Source: JBBQER01 sp038320885
GTDB taxonomy: Bacteria; Actinomycetota; Acidimicrobiia; IMCC26256; PALSA-610
Length of the DNA: 59,605 bases
Direction: 5' to 3'
Assembly (NCBI GenBank): GCA_038320885.1
Contig: JBBQER010000006.1
Coordinates: 1 to 59,605, forward strand
The notes beneath the pieces were generated by a model. The model saw only the letters and a list, made by a program, of their open reading frames with translations. It was not told the DNA's origin and searched no databases. Both the position numbers and the translations under genes were made by a program. This document shows, piece after piece, positions 1-8,568 of the stretch. Every line of letters begins with the position of its first letter. Position 1 is the first letter of the stretch.

Positions 1-565
1 AGACGGTGGTGAGGAACGCCGAAAGGCCATTGCCGCGCAGGCGCACCACGCAGGGTGCTTCCCCGGGCCCGCAAATCGACGACCGCTCGTCGAACGCGGC
101 GAACGAACGGACGACGAGATACTGGAAACGGGCCGAGCCGTTCTCGTCGAACAGCACGGGAAAGAGGTTCGAGCAAACGCCGACCGTGCACTGCTCGACC
201 GTGCCCCGGCCACTCGGCTCGAAACCGGCTGCCGAAATACGCAGGACGGTTCGGTTCCGGAGGCGGTCGACCAGTGCCGGCTCGGATGCGAATGCGTCAC
301 CGACGTCGGCCTGCATGTGAACGTCAGGCCCGTCGATCTCGGCACGCGGCACCGCAAGGAGCCCGCGTGTGGTCGTCGTGCGCACGGTCGATGGCGTCGG
401 CTCGGCCGGGTGCGGCAGCGTCGTGCCGGGTGTCGCCGTTGCTCCGGGGTCGCCTCCCGCGCCGCGCAGGACGACGCCGCCGACGAGGAGCAAGCCCAAG
501 AGGACGACGAGAAGCGCCCCTCCGGCGAGCGCGACGATCGATCGCGTGCTGCGGTCGGCAACCAT
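1..565 (-). CDS. Secreted/membrane-anchored neocarzinostatin-like protein (partial)
   Basis: The reading frame is open from an ATG at 565 to the left edge (188 codons, C-terminus missing). The protein begins with a short charged stretch, one hydrophobic segment (about residues 10-33, rich in Val/Leu/Gly) and a Pro/Thr-rich linker. An extracellular domain follows that contains 'SAAGFEPSGRGTVEQC' and several paired Cys. That pattern resembles the neocarzinostatin-type Ig fold used by secreted actinobacterial proteins; the family assignment is inference. Its start overlaps the stop of the upstream membrane-protein gene by ATGA, so it is the third gene of a sigma-factor operon. The job could be an envelope protein controlled by, or modulating, that sigma factor. 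Confidence 0.7.
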   Translation of the reverse strand, partial: MVADRSTRSIVALAGGALLVVLLGLLLVGGVVLRGAGGDPGATATPGTTLPHPAEPTPSTVRTTTTRGLLAVPRAEIDGPDVHMQADVGDAFASEPALVDRLRNRTVLRISAAGFEPSGRGTVEQCTVGVCSNLFPVLFDENGSARFQYLVVRSFAAFDERSSICGPGEAPCVVRLRGNGLSAFLTTV

Positions 566-1170
566 CACGGCGGGGTGGACTCGTCGAGCTGACGATTCAG
601 TGTGAGCAGTCGACCCATGACCGGCAGAGCGAGCAGGTTGAGCCCGTGCAGGATGCCGATGATCAACAGGATGCCGGCCAGCCGCGCGGTCTCGTGTTGG
701 AGCTGGGCCGCGTTGACCGTCTGCGCCCAATTCTTTGCCGGCTCGTAGCGCACCGTGAACATGATGTAGGAGATGAAGATGAGGTAGTACGCGATGTCGG
801 TGAGCACGATGAAGCTCTTGCCGGTACGCGGATTGGCGCGGAACACATCGGCCGCGTAGCTCTTTCCGAATCTCTTGATCAGCGGTCCCAGCCACAATGC
901 CATCCCGATCAGGATCGCATCGGCGAGAAGCTCGAGTACCCACCAGTCCATCAGTAGCTCTCCTTGTCGTCGATCTGTCGTCGCGAAGGCGATTGCCGCG
1001 ATCGCGCCGAGCACGCAGCCGACGATCACCGCCGCGCGTCGGCGCTGCCGGCGCTGTCGGCGGTCGTCGTCGATGCTCAGTTGGATCCGCGCGAAGAGGT
1101 CGGGACTCTCCTCGGCGGCCGCGGCCCCCGCGAAGAGCGCGTCACGGAGCCGGGTCTCGACCGCCGTCAT
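565..1170 (-). CDS. Four-helix membrane protein coupled to ECF sigma factor, possible anti-sigma role
   Basis: A 201-aa protein. A cytoplasmic N-terminus of about 45 residues with acidic and Arg-rich stretches precedes roughly four hydrophobic segments (near 47-66, 75-100, 117-142 and 165-190). Its ATG overlaps the stop of the sigma-factor gene (ATGA) and its stop overlaps the start of the secreted-protein gene, so all three are probably translationally coupled. The position directly after an ECF sigma gene and the cytoplasmic N-terminal tail would suit a membrane anti-sigma factor. No zinc-binding HxxxCxxC anti-sigma motif is present, so this is inference from context. Confidence 0.7.
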   Translation of the reverse strand: MTAVETRLRDALFAGAAAAEESPDLFARIQLSIDDDRRQRRQRRRAAVIVGCVLGAIAAIAFATTDRRQGELLMDWWVLELLADAILIGMALWLGPLIKRFGKSYAADVFRANPRTGKSFIVLTDIAYYLIFISYIMFTVRYEPAKNWAQTVNAAQLQHETARLAGILLIIGILHGLNLLALPVMGRLLTLNRQLDESTPP

Positions 1171-1766
1171 GCGATCACCTCGGCGATCGCGCCGGCGTCG
1201 GCGTCGGGCCCGGGGTCGAGAGGGGACTCCAACATCCGTTCGAGCGAGTCGAGACCTCGGCTCAAATGCGTCTTCACGGAGTTCCGCGAGATTCCGAGCG
1301 TCGTCGCGATGTCGTCAATACCGAGCTCGTCGTAGTAGCGCAACACGATGCAATCGCGTTGACGATGCGGGAGCGCTCGCAGCGCTTCGATGACCCGCTG
1401 CTGATCTTCCCGAAGCGTGATCTCGTCGTCCACCGCGGCCTGGTCGTCGCTCGGGAGGTGATGGCGCAGCGAGACGAGACCACGCCGGTTGTGGTCGCGG
1501 GCGAGATTGAGAACGATCGAACGGAGGTAGGCGGGGGCCTTCGCCTGATCCCGCAACCGGTGCGCGCTACGCGCGAGCCGGATGAATGCTTCTTGTACGA
1601 GGTCCTCGGCTGCGTTGCGATCGTCGACGAAGAGCCGCGCGAGACGAACGAGCGACGACGCCTCCTGCCGGAAGAGGGCGACGACGAGCGCGTCGGCGTC
1701 GAATGCAACTGTGGTTGCGGCGACCGGAGACCGGGCCGGCGTGGCGTCGGTCATCCAGATCGGCAT
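1167..1766 (-). CDS. ECF-type RNA polymerase sigma factor (sigma-70 family)
   Basis: About 199 aa. Region 2 is seen in 'ARLFVDDRNAAEDLVQEAF' and region 4 in 'LPHRQRDCIVLRYYDELG' followed by the helix-turn-helix 'IATTLGISRNSVKTHLSRG', the standard ECF architecture. It would direct RNA polymerase to a stress or envelope regulon. ATG 1766 was chosen because AGGGACG lies just before it; ATGs at 1778 and 1754 are also possible. The frame extends further upstream to 1913, but that stretch reads as low-quality Arg-rich sequence. The gene heads a three-gene overlapping operon with a membrane protein and a secreted protein. Confidence 0.88.
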   Translation of the reverse strand: MPIWMTDATPARSPVAATTVAFDADALVVALFRQEASSLVRLARLFVDDRNAAEDLVQEAFIRLARSAHRLRDQAKAPAYLRSIVLNLARDHNRRGLVSLRHHLPSDDQAAVDDEITLREDQQRVIEALRALPHRQRDCIVLRYYDELGIDDIATTLGISRNSVKTHLSRGLDSLERMLESPLDPGPDADAGAIAEVIA

Positions 1767-2027
1767 CGTCCCTGCCATTGCACTGACAGACGTGACGAGA
1801 ACCGGTCGCGGGTGACAAGCGGCGCCGAGCGCATCGACGATCGCGCGCTCGACGGCCCGGCGGGCCGCTCCGTGCGGCCGCAATTCGGGGCGATCCACGC
1901 CGCATGCTCTCACGCGGGCGCCGATTCACTTCCGTCGAAAAAGCCTCGCGCCGTGTCACCCGCGTCGACGTCGGATCCGTCTGTAGCGATGACGGGCCGC
2001 TCGGCTCGCAACGGCCTCGGAGGCGGA

Positions 2028-2570
2028 ATGCGAACACGTATGCGTATGGCGGGAATAGCTGTAGGCGGCACTCTTCTGATCGGACTGCTCGCGTCGATGG
2101 CGTCGGCGGATGCAAACGTCGCGCTCGCGGCCGGGCCGCTGACGCCGAATCCCGGCTTCGCCGCGAACGACATCGACGCGACGAATCCCACGATCGGCGC
2201 GACCGGGCGAGTCCATCTCGTCGTGAACGGCGGCCACGGCGGCACGTCGATCGTGACGTTGCACCTCGACGGTCTGCCCGCGAACCGGTCGTTCGCCGCG
2301 CACCTTCACCGTGACAGCTGCGCGAGCGCGTTTGGCGGCCCGCACTACCAGGCTCCCGATCCGGTCAACCCGGTCGCCGCGAACGCGGATGCCGATCACG
2401 AGATCTGGCTCGACTTCGCGACGAACCGCGCGGGCCGGGGCACGTCCAAAGCGGCGGTTTCCTTCCAGGTGCTGAGCGGATCCCGTTCCGTGATCGTGCA
2501 CCAGGGCGACCACACATTGGTCGGGGGTACCGCTGGCCAGCGGCTCGCCTGTCTCGACCTGGGGGTGTGA
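2028..2570 (+). CDS. Secreted Cu/Zn superoxide dismutase-like protein
   Basis: A 180-aa protein with an N-terminal signal segment (MRTRMRMAG followed by a hydrophobic stretch to about residue 30). The body has the SOD-fold hallmarks 'AAHLHRDSC', 'GGPHYQ' and 'VIVHQGDHT', matching the first two copper His, the bridging His and a late His of Cu/Zn SOD. The usual zinc-loop His and Asp cluster is replaced by 'ADADHEIWLDF', so true dismutase activity is doubtful. Such secreted SOD-like proteins are common in Actinobacteria. GGAGG at 2019-2023 supports the ATG at 2028. The ABC ATPase gene starts 5 nt after its stop, so the two may be cotranscribed. Confidence 0.8.
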   Translation: MRTRMRMAGIAVGGTLLIGLLASMASADANVALAAGPLTPNPGFAANDIDATNPTIGATGRVHLVVNGGHGGTSIVTLHLDGLPANRSFAAHLHRDSCASAFGGPHYQAPDPVNPVAANADADHEIWLDFATNRAGRGTSKAAVSFQVLSGSRSVIVHQGDHTLVGGTAGQRLACLDLGV

Positions 2571-2574
2571 CGGA

Positions 2575-3534
2575 ATGACTGGCAACGTGATCGAGGTCGA
2601 GGGACTCCGCAAGGAGTACCGCGGTCGCGGCGGGAAGCGGGTCGCCGCGATCGACAACCTCGATCTCGCGGTCCCGGAGGCCGGAGTGTTCGGGTTCCTC
2701 GGCCCGAACGGCTCCGGCAAGACGACGACCATTCGCTGCCTGCTCGGGCTCGTGCGCCCGACACGCGGTCGGATCTCGTTGGTGGGCCTGCCGGTACCCG
2801 GCGAGCTCCACCACGCGATCCGTCGAGTGGGCGCGATCGTCGAGTCTCCGGCGCTCTTCCCCACGTTCACCGGGCGCGAGAACCTGCGGTCGCTCGCCGC
2901 CATTGACCGCATCGGCGCGCGCCGGGTCGAGGAAGTGCTCGGCCTCGTCGGGCTCGGTGAGCGCGCCGACGACCTCGTCAAGAAGTACTCGCTGGGAATG
3001 CGTCAGCGGCTCGCGCTCGGCGCGACGTTGCTCAAGGATCCGGAGCTGCTGATCCTCGACGAGCCGGCGAACGGTCTCGACCCGGCCGGGATCCGCCAGG
3101 TGCGCGCACTCATGCGTCAGCTCGCGGACGAAGGACGCACGGTGTTCGTGTCGAGCCACATCCTTGCCGAGATCGAGCACACGTGTGATCGGGTCGCGAT
3201 CTTGCGGCACGGTCGTTGTGTCGCTCAGGGCACGGTGCGGGAGGTTCTCGCGTCGGCGGGCGCGAGCGAGGCGATGCTCGTGAAGATCGACGATCTCGAT
3301 GCGGGCGTTGCCGCGCTGCACCGCGCGGGCTTTGGTGCGGAGCGGCTCGACGGACATGTTCGCGTCGCGATCGCGCCCACGGAGGCGGATCGGGTCACCC
3401 GCGCCCTCGCGGAGGGGCAGCAGTGGGTCACGGACCTTCGCCCGGAGGAACGCAGCCTCGAGGACCTCTTCCTCGAGCTGACGGCTGACGACGCGCCACC
3501 TCCGGCGCGTGGACACGAGGAGGTCGGCGCATGA
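2575..3534 (+). CDS. ABC transporter ATP-binding protein
   Basis: A 319-aa ATPase with Walker A GPNGSGKTT (about residues 43-51), ABC signature YSLGMRQRL (about 138-146), Walker B LLILDEP (about 158-164) and switch His in FVSSH (about 195). A C-terminal region of roughly 100 aa after the NBD is typical of the DrrA/CcmA-like drug- or antibiotic-export ATPases. The stop overlaps the start of the next permease gene by 4 nt, so the two subunits probably form one transporter. It heads a cluster that includes a 53-aa membrane protein and an FtsX-type permease. The substrate cannot be read from the sequence. Confidence 0.93.
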   Translation: MTGNVIEVEGLRKEYRGRGGKRVAAIDNLDLAVPEAGVFGFLGPNGSGKTTTIRCLLGLVRPTRGRISLVGLPVPGELHHAIRRVGAIVESPALFPTFTGRENLRSLAAIDRIGARRVEEVLGLVGLGERADDLVKKYSLGMRQRLALGATLLKDPELLILDEPANGLDPAGIRQVRALMRQLADEGRTVFVSSHILAEIEHTCDRVAILRHGRCVAQGTVREVLASAGASEAMLVKIDDLDAGVAALHRAGFGAERLDGHVRVAIAPTEADRVTRALAEGQQWVTDLRPEERSLEDLFLELTADDAPPPARGHEEVGA

Positions 3535-4346
3535 ACCTGCTGGTCGTCGAGATGCGTCGAGCGCTGCATCGACGCGTCGTGCGAGTGCTGATCCTGATGG
3601 CGCTCATCGGGTGCGCGGCCGTTGGGGTCATCGCGTTCGTCGACTCGGCCGGAAAGTCGCTCGCCGAGTTGCAGGTCAACGGAAATCATCATCCCGCGGT
3701 GATGCGTGACTGGTGGATCGCCGGCGGCGGCGATGGTGCCCTCAGTGTGTCGTCGTTCTTCCTGCTCATGGGCGGGTTGGTCGGAGGCGCATCCGTTGCC
3801 GGCGCCGAATGGCGGGCCGGGACGGTAACGACGATGTTGACGTGGGAGCCGCGTCGGGTGCGTGCGCACCTCTCTCGTACTGCAGCGTGCGGGATCCTCG
3901 CAGCGGTCATCGCCTTCGCGCTACAGACGGTGTTCCTCGCGTCGCTCCTGCCCGCGGCGCTGTTGAACGGATCCACCGCCAATCTCGACTCGCATTGGTG
4001 GATCTCGCTCGTCGCGGCAATGCTCCGTACATCTCTGCTCACCGCTATCGGCGCAGTGCTCGGGGTCGCGCTGGCGACGCTCGGTCGCAACACTGCGTTC
4101 GCGCTGGCCGCCGTCTTCGGGTGGATCGCGATTCTCGAGGGTGTGATCCGCGGACTCAAACCGGGCCTGGCGCGATTCCTCTGGGGCGAGAACATGACGC
4201 TCATTCTCACGTGGGCGCAGCTCGACAACGTCTCGTTCCGCCGCGGACCTCTGGTCGCGCTCATCACCATCGCGCTCTACGTGTCCCTGATCGTGGCTGC
4301 GGCAACGTTGGTCTTCCGGCGCCGAGACGTCGGGAGCGCGTCGTGA
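3531..4346 (+). CDS. ABC-2-type transporter permease
   Basis: A 271-aa integral membrane protein with about six hydrophobic segments. The first lies near residues 18-38, followed by a soluble loop and paired segments through the C-terminus 'VALITIALYVSLIVAAATLVF'. The start overlaps the stop of the ATPase gene by 4 nt and the 3' end overlaps the next small gene, giving tight operon structure. The topology fits an ABC-2 permease that pairs with the upstream ATPase, probably as a homodimeric membrane domain. No substrate-specific motif is recognisable. Confidence 0.88.
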   Translation: MNLLVVEMRRALHRRVVRVLILMALIGCAAVGVIAFVDSAGKSLAELQVNGNHHPAVMRDWWIAGGGDGALSVSSFFLLMGGLVGGASVAGAEWRAGTVTTMLTWEPRRVRAHLSRTAACGILAAVIAFALQTVFLASLLPAALLNGSTANLDSHWWISLVAAMLRTSLLTAIGAVLGVALATLGRNTAFALAAVFGWIAILEGVIRGLKPGLARFLWGENMTLILTWAQLDNVSFRRGPLVALITIALYVSLIVAAATLVFRRRDVGSAS

Positions 4347-4504
4347 AGACCGTGAGGACGATGTTGGGTCTCTTGATCGGCATTGGTGTGTTCGTCACCG
4401 GCATGGGTCTCACCATGGCGTTCGGCGTGCTCGCGTTCATCGGCATGCCGATTCTCGTGGTCGGGCTCGGCTTGTTGAGCGCGGCGATCGACGAGATCGA
4501 GTGA
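4343..4504 (+). CDS. Small two-helix membrane protein (53 aa)
   Basis: A GTG at 4343 overlaps the stop of the permease gene (GTGA) and opens a 53-codon frame. The frame encodes two hydrophobic stretches, 'MLGLLIGIGVFVTGMGLTM' and 'VLAFIGMPILVVGLGLLSAA', and an acidic tail. No known family is recognised. It lies between an ABC permease and an FtsX permease, with 7 nt to the next gene. A role as an accessory subunit of the transporter is plausible but unproven. Confidence 0.65.
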   Translation: MKTVRTMLGLLIGIGVFVTGMGLTMAFGVLAFIGMPILVVGLGLLSAAIDEIE

Positions 4505-4511
4505 CGCACCG

Positions 4512-7013
4512 ATGAGCGCGGTCGCCTATCGCTTCCTCAGCGAGCTGCGCGACCGTTGGCGCGCCTGGGTGGCGTTGGCGTTGCTCGTCGGCGCCGTTGC
4601 GGGCGCGTCGCTACTGCTCCTCGCCGGATCCCGGCGCACCGGCAGCGCGCACGACCGCTTCCGGAGCGAGCAACGCGCTTTCGATGTCGGTCTCCAAGTG
4701 TCGTGCGGGCACGGCCCACCGTCAGGGACGGGCGGGAGCACGAGCTGCTTCGACGACGTCGCTCGTCTCCCCGCCGTGGCCGACGCGACACCGGTCACGA
4801 TCCTGCCCGCGTTCATCGAGACGCTCGACGGCCGGTCGATCCAACCCGACCCGACCGACCCCTGCGACACGGATGCGGGCGTTGTCGACGTTGCATTCGA
4901 CCCGTCCGGTCACTACGGGACGACGATCAACCGCAGTCGATTCGTCGCCGGTCGGCCCGCGAATCCCGCAGCGGCCGACGAGGTCGTGTTGTCACAGGAG
5001 ACCGCGGAACGGCTCGGCCTGCACCCGGGAAGCGAACTGCGCATCCGGTTGTTCGGCGGTGTCGATTGTGGGGACGCTCCCGAGAAGTGGCGACCCCCGC
5101 AGCGCGTCCGCATCGTCGGCGTGCAACTCAGCCCCGGAGAGATCCGTCCGCCGTCGGGAATGTTCCTGCAATCGCTCCGGGTCACGCCCGCGTTCGTCCG
5201 ACGCGCGGGTCGGGCACCCGGCGGCTCCGACTACCTCGCGGTGCGGCTGCGGCCCGACTCCTCGGTCGCGGCGTTGCGCGCGCAGGCAAGGGACGCGGGA
5301 CACCGGCTGACTGTGGCCTTCTCACAAGCCGACAATGCGAGCGCGATCGATCGTGGGATACGGCCGAGTCAGGTGTCGCTCGAGATTCTGGCGGCGCTGA
5401 CCGCGCTCGCGGGGCTGGCTGTGGTCGGTCAGATCCTGGTACGCCAGACGTTCGTCGAGTCCACCGACGATCAACTGCTCTCGGCGCTCGGGATGAGGAC
5501 CCGAGAGCGCATCGTTCTGGCCGCCTTGCGGGGCGCGGCCGTGGGACTCGGCGCCGGGCTCGTCGCGATCGTGACCGCGATCGCGGCATCGCCGATCATG
5601 CCGATCGGTCAGGCGCGCCGGATCGAGCCCACGAGCGGGATCTCGGCCGACGGCTCGGTATTGGCGATCGGGGGACTCGTCACATTGCTGTTCGTCGTGG
5701 CGGTCACCGCGGCGACGGCCGGACGGCTCGCGGTGCGAGGGGATCGAAGAGTGCGCGTGAAGCGCGCCACTCTGGCCGGTTTCGCGGCCCGCGCCGGATG
5801 TTCGCCGGCCGCGGTCTCCGGCGCCCGGCTGGCGCTCGAGCGGGGCGCGGGCACGACGGCCGTCCCGGTCGCCAGCAGCTTCGCGGGAGTGAGCATCGCG
5901 GCCGCGGCCGTTGTGGGTGCGCTGACGTTCGGTGCCGGGCTCACACACCTTCAGCGCACGCCGCGGCTGATCGGTTGGAACTGGGACGTGGCCATGACCT
6001 ATCCGCAGACCGAGACCTCGAACGCGATGTCGCTCGTGGAAGCGCGGGCGGGCGTCGAGCGCGCGTTCGGCGCGCACGGTGTCGTCGACTACGCGAAGGG
6101 GACCCTCTGGTCGCCGTTCCCCCAGGGTCGTGACCTGCAAGTCGGACCCGACCACATCGACGTCGGCGGGTTCACCGCGTTCGATGGATCGGCGCGCGTC
6201 GGCCCCTCGGTCATCACGGGTCGGAAGCCCTCACAGGCGGACGAGATCATGCTGGGCCCGCGCACGCTCGCCGCGGTCGGGCTGCACGTCGGTGACGACG
6301 TCGAGGTGATCGGGCAGAAGGGAACATGGGACGCTCCGGGCGCGGAGACGTCGACGCACATGAGGATCGTCGGGATCGGATTGGCACCGATGACCGAGTC
6401 GCTCGGCCGCGGCGCGGTCGTGACGCTCGAAGGCCTGCGTCGCCTCTCTCCGGACGCAGTTGAGCAAGCGTGGTTCGTACGGCTCCCGCCGGGCACTCGT
6501 CGCGAGAGCGTGCTCGAGACGTATCGCGGCGCGTTCCCGGAGCCGCTGCGCGCCTCGATCGAGGGCTTCGGATTCGAGAGGATCCACATGTTTGCGTTGA
6601 ACGTCGACCAGATCGAGTCGGTGCCGGTGCTGTTCGCCCTCATCATGAGTCTCATGGGGGTTGCGGTGCTGGTGCACGTGCTCGGCGTCGCCGGGCGCGC
6701 TCGTCGCCGGGACATTGCGGTATTGCGTGCGCTCGGTTTCTCGCGCCGTCAAACGATCCGGACGGTCGCATGGCAGGCGAGCATTTACGCGGCCGGAGCG
6801 CTCGCGATCGGATTACCGGTTGGAGTCGTCCTCGGCCGGCTCGCGTGGCACACCTACGCCGCGCACCTCGGGGCGGTTCCCGAGCCGACGATCCCGCTGG
6901 TGGCCTGCGCGGTGGTGATCGGCGCGACGCTCGCGCTCGCGTGGGCGCTCTCGATCAGACCCGCAGTGCGGCTCGCGCGCACGCGAGCGGGCGAGGCCCT
7001 GCGAGCCGAATAG
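4512..7013 (+). CDS. Large FtsX/MacB-type ABC transporter permease
   Basis: An 833-aa protein with duplicated FtsX-like architecture. There is an N-terminal membrane helix (about 15-37), a large extracytoplasmic domain, a three-helix block (about 285-405), a second helix near 455, a second extracytoplasmic domain, and a C-terminal three-helix block (about 700-815). It ends with the family-typical 'RAGEALRAE'. The N-terminus 'LSELRDRWRAW' is nearly the same as that of the permease at 15801-18230, so the two are paralogues. These permeases normally need a separate ATPase. The only candidate nearby is the 2575-3534 gene, which already has its own permease. Confidence 0.88.
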   Translation: MSAVAYRFLSELRDRWRAWVALALLVGAVAGASLLLLAGSRRTGSAHDRFRSEQRAFDVGLQVSCGHGPPSGTGGSTSCFDDVARLPAVADATPVTILPAFIETLDGRSIQPDPTDPCDTDAGVVDVAFDPSGHYGTTINRSRFVAGRPANPAAADEVVLSQETAERLGLHPGSELRIRLFGGVDCGDAPEKWRPPQRVRIVGVQLSPGEIRPPSGMFLQSLRVTPAFVRRAGRAPGGSDYLAVRLRPDSSVAALRAQARDAGHRLTVAFSQADNASAIDRGIRPSQVSLEILAALTALAGLAVVGQILVRQTFVESTDDQLLSALGMRTRERIVLAALRGAAVGLGAGLVAIVTAIAASPIMPIGQARRIEPTSGISADGSVLAIGGLVTLLFVVAVTAATAGRLAVRGDRRVRVKRATLAGFAARAGCSPAAVSGARLALERGAGTTAVPVASSFAGVSIAAAAVVGALTFGAGLTHLQRTPRLIGWNWDVAMTYPQTETSNAMSLVEARAGVERAFGAHGVVDYAKGTLWSPFPQGRDLQVGPDHIDVGGFTAFDGSARVGPSVITGRKPSQADEIMLGPRTLAAVGLHVGDDVEVIGQKGTWDAPGAETSTHMRIVGIGLAPMTESLGRGAVVTLEGLRRLSPDAVEQAWFVRLPPGTRRESVLETYRGAFPEPLRASIEGFGFERIHMFALNVDQIESVPVLFALIMSLMGVAVLVHVLGVAGRARRRDIAVLRALGFSRRQTIRTVAWQASIYAAGALAIGLPVGVVLGRLAWHTYAAHLGAVPEPTIPLVACAVVIGATLALAWALSIRPAVRLARTRAGEALRAE

Positions 7014-7070
7014 ATACGCCATCCCCCGTATCCTTGCGGCGTCCCCAGCTCGACGCGCGGGAGGTGGTGC

Positions 7071-8519
7071 ATGCCGCAGTTCGGGGTGGAAGGCGCATCC
7101 GAGACGGTGCTGCTCGGATGCTTGCTCGACGAGCACCTGCGGCTGTGGCGATCGGATGGACGCGGGGAATGCGTTCGGCCGTTGCACCCCTCCGCACTCG
7201 GAGCGCTTGTCGCTCGCAGGCTCGCGCCGCGCATCAGTCTCGAGCCGGGCCGCTATCGGGAGCTCGCGCGGCTCGATCCGGCCGGCGTGCTGATGATCGG
7301 GAACCAGCCGTTCGCGGTGCAGTCCGGCTCCGAGCCGGAGGTTTCGGACGCGCTCTGGGATGTGGCGGCCCGGGTGTTCGAGGCGGCGGCGGTCGACGCG
7401 ATCGGGCGCGGCGAATTCCTCGTCATCGAGCCCGGGGGTTGGGAACCGGCGTCGGAGAACTACGCGATCGCCGGCGTCAGGAAAACCGACGACGGCGAGT
7501 GGTTCGTCTACGTCGAGGCGGCTCCGGCACCTCAGGCGCCGTCGTGGCCCGAAGCGCCCGACGGTCAGTCGGGTTGGGGCGTGACCGCGCCCGCCGACTC
7601 CGATGTGCTCGCGGCACTCGGGGCGCTGCTCGCCGAGGCGGTGGCGATGTGGGCGCGTTCTCCGCTCGACGTGGTGCTCACGTTCGGGAAGGGGCCCAAC
7701 GGCCCGTGGCCCGCGGAGCAGACACCTTCGGCGATCGAAAGCTTTCTCGCGGAGATTCGCGCCGACATCGAGGAGCTGCACGCGACCCGGCAGCTGTCGA
7801 ACGCGCGCGAGCTCTCGGCTCACAGCGACCTGCGCTTCAACCACAACACATATCCCGTTTTCTTCACGGGCGATCTGCGCTCGCCGCTCGTGTTGGTCCA
7901 TCCCAATCCGCTGCAGGGCGAGAGCGACGCACCGGAGTACGAGGGCCGCTTCGAATACGAAGACTTCGACGACTATCTGACGCGACATCGCCGGCTCGGT
8001 CACTACCGATGGGAGCTCACGGAGGAGATACCGTCACCCGTCGATTACAGGGAGATGCGATTCCTCCGGCACTGGGGCGTGATCGACTTCCTCGATGCCG
8101 AGACGAGCGACGAGAAGCGAACCAATGCGGCGCGCGCGCTCGACCAGAGGCTGCAGCTGGAGTTGATTCCGTACGGGTCGCCGAAGCTTTCACCCGGCAT
8201 CGCCACCGACGCGCTCGCGCCGTACTACGAGCGCGTGATGCTCGTGGTCACCGCGTATCCGCGCGATTTCGTGATCCTCTGCGGGTCGATTCTCGAATCG
8301 CTCCTCGCGCCGTACATCGTCGAACGGGACGATCACACGTTCCGGCTCTCGACGGCCACCGGCATGAGCCGGGTCGAGTACCGGTTCAGCAATCTGGCGC
8401 TGGCCTTCGACGGGCGCGTCGTCCCTGTGGGTTTCGCTCCGACCTACGGGAGCCCCGGGGTCCCGATGGATTCGTACGGCAAGAGCTGTCACGAGCGCTA
8501 CCGGGAAATCGGCCACTGA
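7071..8519 (+). CDS. Conserved-looking protein of unknown function (482 aa)
   Basis: No family recognised. The protein is soluble, acidic and without signal peptide or membrane helix. The C-terminal half is rich in aromatic and charged residues: 'LVLVHPNPLQGESDAPEYEG', 'FDDYLTRHRRLGHYRWELTEE', 'FLRHWGVIDFLDAE' and 'AYPRDFVILCGSILESLLAPY'. The N-terminal 150 residues resemble a compact regulatory or immunity-type domain only in a very general sense. It stands alone between the transporter cluster and the ArsR-type gene, with 57 and 49 nt gaps. ATG 7071 is the first start in the frame. Coding bias agrees with its neighbours, so the gene is probably real and expressed. Confidence 0.75.
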   Translation: MPQFGVEGASETVLLGCLLDEHLRLWRSDGRGECVRPLHPSALGALVARRLAPRISLEPGRYRELARLDPAGVLMIGNQPFAVQSGSEPEVSDALWDVAARVFEAAAVDAIGRGEFLVIEPGGWEPASENYAIAGVRKTDDGEWFVYVEAAPAPQAPSWPEAPDGQSGWGVTAPADSDVLAALGALLAEAVAMWARSPLDVVLTFGKGPNGPWPAEQTPSAIESFLAEIRADIEELHATRQLSNARELSAHSDLRFNHNTYPVFFTGDLRSPLVLVHPNPLQGESDAPEYEGRFEYEDFDDYLTRHRRLGHYRWELTEEIPSPVDYREMRFLRHWGVIDFLDAETSDEKRTNAARALDQRLQLELIPYGSPKLSPGIATDALAPYYERVMLVVTAYPRDFVILCGSILESLLAPYIVERDDHTFRLSTATGMSRVEYRFSNLALAFDGRVVPVGFAPTYGSPGVPMDSYGKSCHERYREIGH

Positions 8520-8531
8520 AGCGGCTTGATC

Positions 8532-8561
8532 TTGACATGTGACTATTTAGTCACGTATTGT
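8532..8561 (+). promoter_or_regulatory. Promoter with perfect palindromic operator, probable leaderless start
   Basis: TTGACA (8532-8537) and TATTGT (8556-8561) lie 18 bp apart. Between them is the perfect palindrome GTGACTATTTAGTCAC (8539-8554). The -10 element ends 7 nt before the ATG at 8569, so the transcript should start at or next to the start codon and lack a ribosome binding site. A repressor on the palindrome would block RNA polymerase, and the downstream ArsR-type HTH protein is the obvious candidate (autoregulation). Confidence 0.75.
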
Positions 8562-8568
8562 ACCGGGC

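Noticed and set aside
55..957. Long plus-strand open frame at the left end
   Set aside because: It is antisense to the neocarzinostatin-like and membrane-protein genes, is Arg-rich and shows no domain. It is a GC-rich shadow frame.
897..2027. N-terminal extension of the SOD-like protein frame
   Set aside because: The part before ATG 2028 is antisense to the sigma-factor gene and lacks coding character. The signal peptide and GGAGG site fix the start at 2028.
2365..3516. 383-codon minus frame opposite the ABC ATPase
   Set aside because: The plus strand carries all Walker and signature motifs. The minus frame is a mirror of them with no own domain.
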